Shown here: one piece after another, positions 1 to 10,600 of the stretch
Position numbering within the stretch: the stretch's first letter is position 1
Layout: each line of letters starts with the position of its first letter
Assembly: GCF_000379825.1 (NCBI RefSeq)
Contig: NZ_KB903814.1
Coordinates: forward strand, 248,001 to 312,000
Direction: 5' to 3'
DNA: 64,000 nucleotides
Origin: Longispora albida DSM 44784
GTDB lineage: Bacteria > Actinomycetota > Actinomycetes > Mycobacteriales > Micromonosporaceae
Program-made: the position numbers and the translations under genes
Notes under the pieces: generated by a model
Database searches by the model: none
The model's input: the letters and a program-made list of their open reading frames with translations, nothing else
What the model was told of the DNA's origin: nothing

Positions 1-3000
1 CAGCCACCACACGGTGCTGCGCAAGAGCTTCCCCGACCAGAAGAACTACGACAAAACCTCGGGGCTGGGCAGCAACGACGACACGAAGGGTGTGCTGCGC
101 GCCGGGTACAACTTCGACTCCAGCGGCACCTACACCGACCGCTCGCTGTTCCAGATGAACATCGGCGCGGTGAAGTACGCGCGCATCAACAGCGCGAAGT
201 TCCGGCTGACCCATTCGTGGTCGGGCGCCGGCTGTGGCAGCAACGGGCAGAAGCTGTGGACGAACCTCCACTCCGTCCAGCCCTTCGACGCCAACACGTC
301 CTGGAACACCGCATGGAACAAGGGCGGCACCGGCTGGGGCGCGATCCTGGCCCAGAGCGACGCGGTACGCCGCTACGGCGACACCTGCGGATACGGCACA
401 GTGGAGTTCAACGTCACCGCGAAGACGGCCGAGCGCGCCGCCGCCGGTGACGCGAACCTGTGGCTGGGCCTGAAGTCGGCGAGCGAGTCCGACACCCGGT
501 ACTGGCGGCGATACCGCCCCGACGCGGTGATCCAGATCCAGTACAACAACGCCCCGAACGCCCCGGTACCTCCTGCCGCGAGCGCCACGGACGGCAAGCC
601 GTGCGTGACGGGCGACGCCCGGCCCTGGGTGACCGTGGACAACCCGGCTCTGGCGGTCTCGCACTCCGACCCGAACTCCGCGCAGGCCACTCTCACCACC
701 GACTTCTACTGGTGGGAGAGCACGGGCAGCCGGAGCGAGACGAACAAGGTCTCCAAGACCTGGGCCAGGGGCACCTCAGAGTCCCAGGCGATTCCCGCAG
801 GCCGCCTCGCCGACGGCAAGACGTACTTCTGGCAGGCTCGGACCTACGACGGCATCGACTACGGGCAGTTCTCCGCCGTATGCGAGTTCAGCGTCGACCT
901 GACGAAGCCGGACACCCCGGCCACGCCGCAGGCTGCGAAGTACAACGGCAGCACGCCGACCGGCGGGCCGGGCATCCCCGACACGTTCACGCTGCTCCCG
1001 CCGGCGGCCAAGCCCGCAGAGGTGGTCGGCTACGCCTACTCCTTCGACCCGGGTGCCACGGCGGCGTCGGCGATCCAGGTGAACACGGTCGACGCCCAGT
1101 ACCGGGCTGTCCTCATCATCGCCCCGCCGGACCACGGCTCGCAGACCCTGCGGGTCTGGGCGAAGGACCGGGCCGGCCGGACCTCGGCGGCGCCGGCGAC
1201 GTTCACCTTCCTCGTCTCCCCCGGTGGCCTCGCGGCCAGCTGGGCCTTCGAGGGCACCGCGCCCGGCACGGACACCGCGGCCAAGGACCCGGCGAGCGGT
1301 AACCCGCTGAACCTGAACCCGATCCAGGTCAGCGGCGTGACCATGACCGACGGCCGTTCGCACACCACGGCCGCGCCGAACAAGGCGCTGCCGCTCAGCG
1401 GCTCGTACGCCGCCGAGGCCACCGGCCCGCTCAAGGTCAAGTCCGGTGGCGTCCAGACCTCGATCTCCACAGCGAACAGCTTCACGGTCGCCGCGTGGGT
1501 CAAGCTCAGCTCGGCCGGCAGCACGCCACAGGCCGCCCTCGCGCTCAACGGCACCAACACGGCCGGCGTGATGCTCGGCTACGCGGGTACCGGCCAGAAG
1601 TGGGTCTTCCAGATGGCAGACACCGACACCGCGGCACCTGCGGCGAGCGCGCTGCACGCCGCGACCTCGGACGCCGTGGCCGTCGCAGGCCGCTGGACGC
1701 ACCTCGCGGGCACCTACGACCCCGTGACCAAACGCCTGACGCTGTATGTCAACGGCATCGCCCAGGCCACCACCTCCGTGCTCACCACCGGCTTCAACGC
1801 CACGGGGAAGGTCTCGGCCGGCGCGCAGCTCTGGGACGGCGCGACCTACCGCAGGCACCTGACCGGCGCGGTCGACGGCGTCCAGGTCTACAACACGCGG
1901 CTCGACGCGGCGAAGATCCAGCTGCTCGCCCGGCCGGTTGCCCCGACGGTCACGGTGCTCACCGCCGCGCCGTACACGCCGGGTCAGGCCGTGCAGGTGA
2001 AGCTCGACGCGAACGGCGACCCGAACGTGACGGCGTTCGCCTACAGCGCCGGGTCGGCGATCCTGGACAAGGCCGCCAGCCCGGTGAACGCCACGGCAAC
2101 GGTGACCATCACGCCGCAAGCCCCTGGCCTGCTGAACATCTTCGGCATCAGCAAGACGGGCACTGTGGACAGTGAGGTGGCGAGCACCACGATCACAGTG
2201 GGCTCCAAGCCCTCGCTGCAGGGCCGCGTGATCGGAACATCCGGTACCGGTATCGGCCAGGCCACCGTCTCCCTCGAACCGGGCGGTCACCAGGCCACCT
2301 CCGACGCCAGCGGCTTCTTCAGCTTCACCGGCCTGTCGACCGGCGGCTACGTGCTGTCGGCGACCGCAGGGAGCGTGTGCGGGCTGAGCGGCTCGACCGA
2401 ACTCCAGATCACCCGCGACCTCGTCCACAACCTCGAACTACAGCCGACGGTCACGGACTCCTTCGGTTACGCCTGCTCGGCGGTCGCCGGCTCCACGTAC
2501 GTCACCGCCGACAACCAGATCACCCTCAGCGGCGACAACGCCGTCGCCCGGATCGACCTGCCCTTCACCGTCCAGTACTACGGCGAGGCGGTCAGCGCGC
2601 TGTGGGCAGACACCAACGGCGTGGCCTACACCCGTGACCCGGGTACGTCCTCCGCGCAGCCGGTGGCGATCCCTGGCCGGAGCGCCCCGAACGGGCTGAT
2701 CGCGCCGTACTGGGCCGACCTGGTCCTCAACCCCGAATACGCCGGGGTGTTCACCAAGACCGTCGGCTCGGCTCCGAACCGGCAGTTCGTGGTCGAGTGG
2801 CGGTACGCCGCGCTGGCCAGCTCGCCGGAGAACTGGTTCGGCTTCGAGGCGATCGTCGGCGAGAACGGCGACATCACCTTCCGGTACAACGACGTCGACA
2901 CCGAAGCCGAGACCGGCGGGTCCGCTGTGGTGGGCATCGAGAACCGGTACGGCTCGACCGGCATCGGTTACTCGGCCTTCACCCCGGTGATCAACCCGGC

Positions 3001-4684
3001 GACCGCCGTCACGTTCACGTACCCGGAGGTACCGGACCAGCCGGCCACGTACAGCATCTCGGGTACCGTCACCGCCGCGGGTATCACCGCCGTGGGGGCA
3101 ACCGTCACGCTCGACCCGCTGGGCCTGTCCGCCGTGACCGACGCGCAGGGCAAGTACCGGTTCGACGGGCTGCCCGCCGGGGACTACCACGTGATCGGCC
3201 AGCTCTGCCGGTCCTCGCAGGCCGCCGACATCACCCTGGCAGCCGACACCGTGCAGAACTTCGCCCTCACCCAGGCGGCCGACTCGTTCGGCTACACGTG
3301 CACGATCGAGCAGGCGGCGTTCGTGCCCGCCGACCAGACCGTGCTCGGCCTGAGTGGTGACGACGTCAGCACCCAGGTGCAGCTGCCGTTCCCGTTCCCG
3401 TTCTACGGGCAGAACGTCACCTCGGCGTCGGTCGCCACCAACGGGTACCTGACCCTCCTGCCCTGGGACACCGACTACGGCAACAACGAGTCCGGGCCGA
3501 TCCCGTCAACGGAGGGCCCGGAGGCGCTGATCGCGCCGTTCTGGGACGACCTGGTGGTCGACGCGCAGGCCAGTGTCCGGACCACGGTGACCGGCACGGC
3601 ACCGGACCGGCAGTTCGTGATCGAGTGGCGCAACGTCACGCACTTCAACGACAACACCGTCCGGCTGTCCTTCGAGGTGGTGCTCGGCGAGAACGGCTCC
3701 ATCATGTTCAGCTACGACGGCATCGACCCGGCTGGCCCGGACAAGGAACGCGGCGCCTCGGCGACCGTGGGCCTGGAGAACTTCGCCGGCAACTCCGGCC
3801 GGGTGGTCTCCTTCGGCGAACCGGTACTGGTGACCGGCGAGTCGGTGAAGTTCAGCTACCCCAGCACCGTCGCGCAGGCCAACGCCTCGATCAGCGGCAC
3901 GGCCACCGTCGGCGGCTCGGTGCCGGCACCGGGAATCCTGGTCAAGCTCGGCCCGGAGGTGCGGTTCGCCCTCACTGACGCGCAGGGCAACTACTCCTTC
4001 ACCGGCCTCTACCCGGGCGGCTACACAGTCACAGCGCACTACTGCGGCCAGGCCGGCACGGCGAACGTCACGGCTGCGGCGGGCACGATCGCTCCGGCGA
4101 TCAGCGTGCCGGCGGTGTCCGGTGCCTACGGCTGCTCAGAGTCGGTGCAGTCGTTCGTCACCGGTGACACCGTGCTCGACCTGACCGGCGACGACGCGAT
4201 CAAGGAAATCACGACGCCGTTCCCGATCACGCTGTACGGGCAGCAGACCAGCACCCTCCACGTCAGCACCAACGGCGTGATCTCCACGATCGCCGGCAGC
4301 CAGCTGAACATCCAGCAGACCCATCAGCTGCCCGGCGACGTCGCGCCGAACGGCCTCATCGCGCCGTTCTGGGAGGACCTGGTCATCGACGAGCAGTCCC
4401 AGGTCCTGACGAAGACGACCGGCAGCGGGCCCAACCGGCAGTTCGTCGTCGAGTGGCGCGACGCCGAGTTCTTCGGCATTGAGGACCGGATCAGTTTCTC
4501 CGTGGTCTTCTCCGAGAACGGCCAGATCACCTTCCACTACGAGGGTCAGGCCTCCACCCGGGAACGCGGCGCCAACGCCACCGTGGGCCTGGAGAACTCC
4601 ACCGGCACCGCCGGATTCACGTTCAGCCACAAGCAGCCCATCCTCACCAGCGGCCGGGCCATCGTGCTCACGCCGCAGGCATGA
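1..4684 (+). CDS. LamG/DNRLRE multidomain secreted or surface protein, 5' end outside window
   Basis: The open frame runs in from the left edge: codons before the first GTG (position 14) read SHHTV, so the N-terminus, and presumably its signal peptide, is missing. Counting from position 14, a DNRLRE-like β-sandwich lies at about aa 20–180, a fibronectin-like segment at 190–295, and a LamG/jellyroll fold at about 406–640 (begins ASWAFEGT). Then comes a threefold alternation of a CnaB/carboxypeptidase-regulatory-like domain (about 733–810, 1013–1085, 1290–1365) with a nidogen-like β-sandwich (about 814–1009, 1089–1285, 1369–1556). Each nidogen-like copy carries NGLIAPFW-, RQFVVEWR- and ENGxIxF-type motifs. 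The stop overlaps the next start as ATGA, so translation is probably coupled to the RHS gene. The repeats suggest an adhesive or carbohydrate-binding role; that is inference. The domain names rest on visual resemblance; the internal triplication is certain. Confidence 0.85.
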   Translation, partial: SHHTVLRKSFPDQKNYDKTSGLGSNDDTKGVLRAGYNFDSSGTYTDRSLFQMNIGAVKYARINSAKFRLTHSWSGAGCGSNGQKLWTNLHSVQPFDANTSWNTAWNKGGTGWGAILAQSDAVRRYGDTCGYGTVEFNVTAKTAERAAAGDANLWLGLKSASESDTRYWRRYRPDAVIQIQYNNAPNAPVPPAASATDGKPCVTGDARPWVTVDNPALAVSHSDPNSAQATLTTDFYWWESTGSRSETNKVSKTWARGTSESQAIPAGRLADGKTYFWQARTYDGIDYGQFSAVCEFSVDLTKPDTPATPQAAKYNGSTPTGGPGIPDTFTLLPPAAKPAEVVGYAYSFDPGATAASAIQVNTVDAQYRAVLIIAPPDHGSQTLRVWAKDRAGRTSAAPATFTFLVSPGGLAASWAFEGTAPGTDTAAKDPASGNPLNLNPIQVSGVTMTDGRSHTTAAPNKALPLSGSYAAEATGPLKVKSGGVQTSISTANSFTVAAWVKLSSAGSTPQAALALNGTNTAGVMLGYAGTGQKWVFQMADTDTAAPAASALHAATSDAVAVAGRWTHLAGTYDPVTKRLTLYVNGIAQATTSVLTTGFNATGKVSAGAQLWDGATYRRHLTGAVDGVQVYNTRLDAAKIQLLARPVAPTVTVLTAAPYTPGQAVQVKLDANGDPNVTAFAYSAGSAILDKAASPVNATATVTITPQAPGLLNIFGISKTGTVDSEVASTTITVGSKPSLQGRVIGTSGTGIGQATVSLEPGGHQATSDASGFFSFTGLSTGGYVLSATAGSVCGLSGSTELQITRDLVHNLELQPTVTDSFGYACSAVAGSTYVTADNQITLSGDNAVARIDLPFTVQYYGEAVSALWADTNGVAYTRDPGTSSAQPVAIPGRSAPNGLIAPYWADLVLNPEYAGVFTKTVGSAPNRQFVVEWRYAALASSPENWFGFEAIVGENGDITFRYNDVDTEAETGGSAVVGIENRYGSTGIGYSAFTPVINPATAVTFTYPEVPDQPATYSISGTVTAAGITAVGATVTLDPLGLSAVTDAQGKYRFDGLPAGDYHVIGQLCRSSQAADITLAADTVQNFALTQAADSFGYTCTIEQAAFVPADQTVLGLSGDDVSTQVQLPFPFPFYGQNVTSASVATNGYLTLLPWDTDYGNNESGPIPSTEGPEALIAPFWDDLVVDAQASVRTTVTGTAPDRQFVIEWRNVTHFNDNTVRLSFEVVLGENGSIMFSYDGIDPAGPDKERGASATVGLENFAGNSGRVVSFGEPVLVTGESVKFSYPSTVAQANASISGTATVGGSVPAPGILVKLGPEVRFALTDAQGNYSFTGLYPGGYTVTAHYCGQAGTANVTAAAGTIAPAISVPAVSGAYGCSESVQSFVTGDTVLDLTGDDAIKEITTPFPITLYGQQTSTLHVSTNGVISTIAGSQLNIQQTHQLPGDVAPNGLIAPFWEDLVIDEQSQVLTKTTGSGPNRQFVVEWRDAEFFGIEDRISFSVVFSENGQITFHYEGQASTRERGANATVGLENSTGTAGFTFSHKQPILTSGRAIVLTPQA

Positions 4685-7600
4685 CGGGAGCCAGACACAC
4701 CATGAGACAGCGAAAAACAGCCCGCATAGCGGTGCTGGCAATGGTCCCAGTGCTGGGCCTGGGCATCTTCCAGGCCCCAGCACTGGCAGCGAAGGACAAA
4801 CCCTTCCGTCCCGGCCAGCCAGCCAAGGTCCCGGCCGTCAAAACCCGTGATCTCGTACCAGGAAAGAGCGAGCTCCCCGGCCAGGCCGCCCGGCTCGAAG
4901 CCGAGAAGCGCCGCCCGGCCGCCCCGGTCTGGCCCGCGGCGACCACCACGGAGGTCGACCTCGCCACCCCGCAGGCCGCCGGAGCCGCAGCGGCACCCCG
5001 GGCACAGGCACCCGGCACCCCGGTGTCGATCGGTACCCGGGGCAGCGCCGGCAAGATGAAGGTCACCGTCTTCGGCCGCGACACCGCCAAGGCGTCCGGC
5101 GTGGACGGTGTCCTGGCCCGGGTCGACCGCGCCGACGGCAAGCGCGGCCCGGCCGCGGCGGAGGTGACGGTCGACTACTCGGCCTTCGCCTCCGCGTACG
5201 GCGCGGACTGGTCCTCCCGGCTGCGCCTGGTCACCCTGCCCGAGTGCGCGCTGACCACCCCGTCGGCGGCCGGCTGCTCCAGCACGCCGCTGACGTCGAA
5301 GAACAACGCCTCGGCGCGCTCGGTCACGGCGACGGTCCCGGCGGGCTCCCTCGTCGCCACCGAGGCCGCACCGGCCGGTGGCAGCGGCGACTACACCGCG
5401 ACGAAGCTCCAGGCCTCGTCGACCTGGTCGGCAGGCGGGAACGCCGGCGGCTTCTCCTGGTCGTACCCGATGCGCGTTCCGCCAGCCACCGGCGGCCCCG
5501 CCCCGAACCTGTCGCTGAGCTACTCCTCCCAGTCGGTCGACGGCCAGACGGCGGCGGAGAACAACCAGCCAGGCTGGGCGGGCACCGGTTTCGAGTTCGC
5601 GCCGGGCGGCTACATCGAGCGCAGGTACAAGACCTGCCTCGACGACATGTCCGGCGGGAACAACAGCGAGAAGACGTCTGACTTCTGCTGGGCGACCGAC
5701 AACGCCACGTTGTCCCTGGACGGGCACTCGGGCGAGCTGATCTACAACGCCACCGACGGGTTCTGGCACCTGCGCAACGACGACGGTTCCCGTGTCGAGC
5801 GCCGGACCGGTGCGTCCAACGGCGACAACGACGGCGAGTGGTGGGTGGTGACCACCACGAACGGCACGCAGTACTGGTTCGGCCGGAACCGGCTGCCCGG
5901 CTGGGCTTCCGGCAACGCCGAGACCAAGTCGGCGTTCACGGAACCCGTGTTCGGCAACCACAGCGGCGAGCCCTGCAAGGCCGCCACGTTCGCGGCCTCG
6001 GCGTGCGACCAGGCGTGGCGGTGGAACCTCGACTACGTGATCGACGTGCACGGCAACACCATGTCGTTCTGGTATGAGAAGGCGACGAACAAGTACGCCA
6101 AGAACATGAAGAACGACAGCCCCGTCCCGTACGTACGGGATGGCTGGCTGACCCGGATCGACTACGGCACCCGGTCCAGCAAGGACCTGATCGCCGACCC
6201 GTCGCAGGCGACCGCCGTCGACTCCGTGCTGTCCACGCCGGCTCCGATGAGCGTGGACTTCACAGTGGACGACCGCTGCCTGAGCGGCTGCGGCACCCAC
6301 GACGCCGCCCACTGGACCGACACGCCTTGGGACCAGGAGTGCCTCGGTTCGACGTGCGACGACGTGTCGCCGACGTTCTGGACCACGAAGCGGCTGAAGC
6401 AGGTCACGACGAAGGTCAGGGACGGCAGTGGGTACCGGCCGGTCGAGACCTGGACCCTCACGCACACCTACCCCGACCCGGGTGACACCACGCGGGCCCC
6501 GTTGTGGCTGGCGAAACTCTCGCACGCTGGCGGGACCACGACCGTCCCCGACATCGAGTTCGGCTGGGTGCAGAAGGCCAACCGGGTCGACGCGGTGGCA
6601 GTGGACGGCCTGGCCCCGATGAACTGGTTCCGGCTGAACGAGATCAAGTCGGAGACGGGCTCCGTCACCACAGTCACGTACTCCGCCGAGGACTGCGTCA
6701 AGGGCTCGAAGATGCCGAGCACCAGTGCCCTGCACCTCAACAAGTACCGGTGCTACCCGGTGCGGTGGATGCCGGAGGGCGCGCCGGAGGCAAAGCTGGA
6801 GTTCTTCCACAAGTACGTCGTCACCGAGGTCCGGGAGAAGGACAACACCGGCGGCACCGCGCCGTTCGGCAGCCCGACTGTGCTGACCACGTACGCCTAC
6901 CCGGCCGACGAGGGCGCCTGGCACTACACCGACGAGGATGGCCTGACGAAGGACGAGAACAAGACCTGGTCGGTCTGGCGCGGCTACGGCCAGGTGACCA
7001 CGAGCAAGGGCGACGTCTCCGCTGGTGACCAGCCGACCAGGACGGTCACCACCTACTTCCGGGGAATGCACGGCGACAAGCTGCCCTCGGGAACCCGTAG
7101 CGTCACGATGCCTGCGGTCGACATGAACGGCAACCAGAACACCGCCGACGCTGGCATCGACGCCGAAGCTGTCACCGACGAGAACGACTTCGCCGGTACC
7201 ACCCGCTCCACTACCGTCTACAACGGGCAGACGGGAGCGGAGATCTCCAGCAACGTCACCAAGCCCTGGCGGTCCGGCGCGGCAACGGCTTCGCGTGCTC
7301 TCAATGGCGTGACGGTCGAAGCGCGCCGGACGGGGACGGAGCACACGCACGCCCGGGTCGCTCTCGACCACGCCCCGTGGTGGCGGACGACCTCGACGCA
7401 CACCGCCTTCGATGCGCAGGGCATGCCGGAGCGGGCCGACGACTTCGGCGACGACGCGACCCCTGCCGATGACCAGTGCACGGTCACGACCTATCTCCGC
7501 AACACCTCCGGGTGGGTGATGACCACGGCCAAGGAGGTCACCAAGTACGCACTGAAGTGCACCTCTGCGACCACGCCGGCCACACTCACCGAGGACGACG

Positions 7601-10600
7601 TCCTTTCCAACGTGCGGACCTCGTTCGACAGCAAGCCCTACGGGGCCATGCCCTCGAAGGGCCTGCCGACCCAGATGGCCACGGCCACGGCCTGGACGGC
7701 TGGTAACCCGACGGACCAGGCGGTCGTGAAAACCAAATACGACAGCCATGGCCGGGTGGTCGAGACCACCGACGCCCTCAACCGCACGACGAAGACGGCG
7801 TTCACGCCGGCCACCGGAGGCCCGGTCACGCAGAACGTGGTCACCAAGCCGGCCCCGGCCAGCTTCACCACCACCACGGTGCAGGACCCAGCGTTCGGCA
7901 ATCCGGTCACCATTACTGACACCAACGGCAAGAGAGTCGAGCTCCAGCACGACGGGCTCGGCAGGCTCACCGGCGTCTGGCTGCCTGGCAGGATCAAGGG
8001 CACCGACACGGCGAACCAGACCTACACCTACCTGGTCCGGCAGGACGGGCCTGTCGTGGTCACCACCGCCCAGCTCAACGCCGCTGGTGGCTACAACACC
8101 AGTTACGCGCTTATGGACGGCCTGCTCCGCGGCCGCCAGACCCAGAAGTCCTCACCCTCGGGCGGCCGGGTCGTCACCGACACCTTCTACGACAGCGCTG
8201 GCCGCGAGAAGCTGGTCTACGGCTCCTACCACGACAGCCGTGGCGGGCCGGGCACCACACTCGTGACCCCAGCCGACCGGCACGACGTTCCTGACCAGAG
8301 CTTCACGCTCTACGACGGCGCCGGCCGGGTGAACGCTGTGGTGTTCGACCCGTACAACAATGGCGAGCGGTGGCGCACCAGCACCGTGACCTGGGGTGAC
8401 CGTGCCGACGTGACACCGCCGGCCGGTGGGGTCCGCGCCTCGAAGTTCACCGATGCCCGGGGCAACACGACGGCGATCCGCCAGTACGGAGAGCCCGACG
8501 CGGCCAGCCAGGTCACGACGAGCTACACGTTCAACCGCAAGAACCAGCTCCAGCGGATCACGGACAACGCCGGAAACCACTGGGACTACACCTACTACCT
8601 GTCGGGCCTGGTCAGGACGACCCAGGACCCTGACTCGGGCACGACGACACTGAATTACGACAAAGCCGGCCAGATCGTCAGCGCTACCGATGCCCGCAAC
8701 ATCACGCTGGTCACGCAGTACGACGAGCTGGGCCGCAAGCTCGCCCAGTACAAGGGGGACGTGGCTCCGGCGAACCTCCAGGCGAGCTGGGCCTATGACA
8801 CCGCGGTCTTCGACGGCACATCGACGCCGGCCAAGGGCTACCTGGCTTCGTCGACCCGGTGGCTGAACAACGGCACGGAACCCTACAAGAGTTCCGTGCT
8901 TGGTTACACAGCGAACTACCTGCCGACCGGGGCGACAGTCAGCATCCCCGGCGGAGAGACCGGCCTGGATGGCACCTACACCTCCCAGACCACGTACAAG
9001 CCGGACGGCAGCCCGTACCGGGCGAGCTTCCCTGGTGCCGGCGACCTGGCCGGGGAAACCACGACCGTGCTGTACGACCCTGTCCTGGGCCTGCCGTACG
9101 GCCTGGACTCCGTCCTCGGCACCACACAGTCGAGCCTGGTGGAGAACACCAGCTACGACGCCGTGGGCGAGGTCAGCCAATTCACCCTCTACACCGGCCG
9201 GTACTCGCAGACCGGTTCCCGGGCGTGGATCACCCTCAACCGTGACGTCGTCACGGGACGCACGATAGGCATCAGGACGAGCCGCGAGGCAGCGGCCCCG
9301 AACGTGGTGTCCGACGTGAGTTACGCCTACGACAACGCCGGAAACATCACCCGGGCCGGTGACCAGGCGTCCGGAGACACGCAGTGCTTCCGGTACGACG
9401 CCCTGCGCAGGCTGCGCGAGGCGTGGACCCCGTCGGGCGGCGTCTGCGGGCAGCCGTCGGTGACGCTCGGCGGCCCGGCCCCCTACCGGACCAGCTGGGA
9501 GGTCGACAGCGCCGGAAACCGCACCCAGCAGACCGAGCATCCGATCACCACGGGTGGAACGGCCAGGACGATCGGGTACACCTACCCGGCGGCCGGCTCA
9601 CCCCGGGCACACGGCGTGACCGGCACGACCGGCGGCCTGGTGAGCACCTACCGGTACGACGAGGCGGGCAACGTGCTGTGCAGGCCACTGGCCCCGCAGA
9701 ACACGTGTCCCGCCTCAGGTCCGGCGACCGGCAGCCAGACGTTCACCTGGGACGCGTCGGGCCGGGCGGAAACGAGCACTGACGCCACCGGCACGTCGAG
9801 CTACGTGCACGACGCCGACGGCAACCGGCTGATCCGGCGCGACCCGGCGGGCAAGACGCTCTACCTGCCCAGCCAGGAGATCCGGTACACCACCGCTACC
9901 GGTGCGAAGACCACCACCCGGTACTTCGGCCTGGCTGGCCGCCAGCTCGCCAGCCGCAACGGCGCGGGTCTCACCTGGTTGACAAGCGATCACCAGGGCA
10001 CAGCCGGCGTGGCGCTGAACGCGGCCAGCCAGTCCGCCGCGATCCGCAGGCAGACCCCGTTCGGCGCCACGCGCGGCGGGATAGCTGGCTGGGCCAACAC
10101 GCAGGGATTCGTCGGTGGCACGAACGACGCCAACGGCCTGGTGCACCTGGGCGCACGGGAGTACGACCCGGCCACGGGCAAGTTTCTTAGCGTCGACCCG
10201 ATGATCAGCAAGGACGATCCACAGTCGCTGACCGGCTACGGCTACGCCAACCACAACCCGGTCACGACGTCCGACCCGGCCGGCACCTGCGTGCTGATCG
10301 ACGAGACGAACTGCGCGCCCGGCACCCAGGGCAAGTGGACACCGCCACCGGCGCCCGACCCGAAGAACCCGCCGCCGAGGAGGAAGTGCGACGCGGCGTG
10401 CAAAGCGGAGAACCAGCGGCTCATCGCGTTGTTCGAAGCGCAGCGGCGGGCCTACATGGACGGCCAGAAGTGCGTGAACGAAGGCCGCGACCTGTGCTGG
10501 ATGTCCGCAGAGCCTGAGTGGCGGGTCGTCAGCCAGTCGACCTACCGCGGCATCCCGGACAAGTCTCTGCGAATCGGCGAGCCGGGCTTCAACTTCGAGG

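Noticed and set aside
776-7950. Long minus-strand frames opposite the left LamG and RHS genes (for example 776–2428 and 4546–7950)
   Set aside because: Arg/Gly/Pro-rich translations without domains, antisense to genes with clear families; typical shadows of GC-rich coding DNA.
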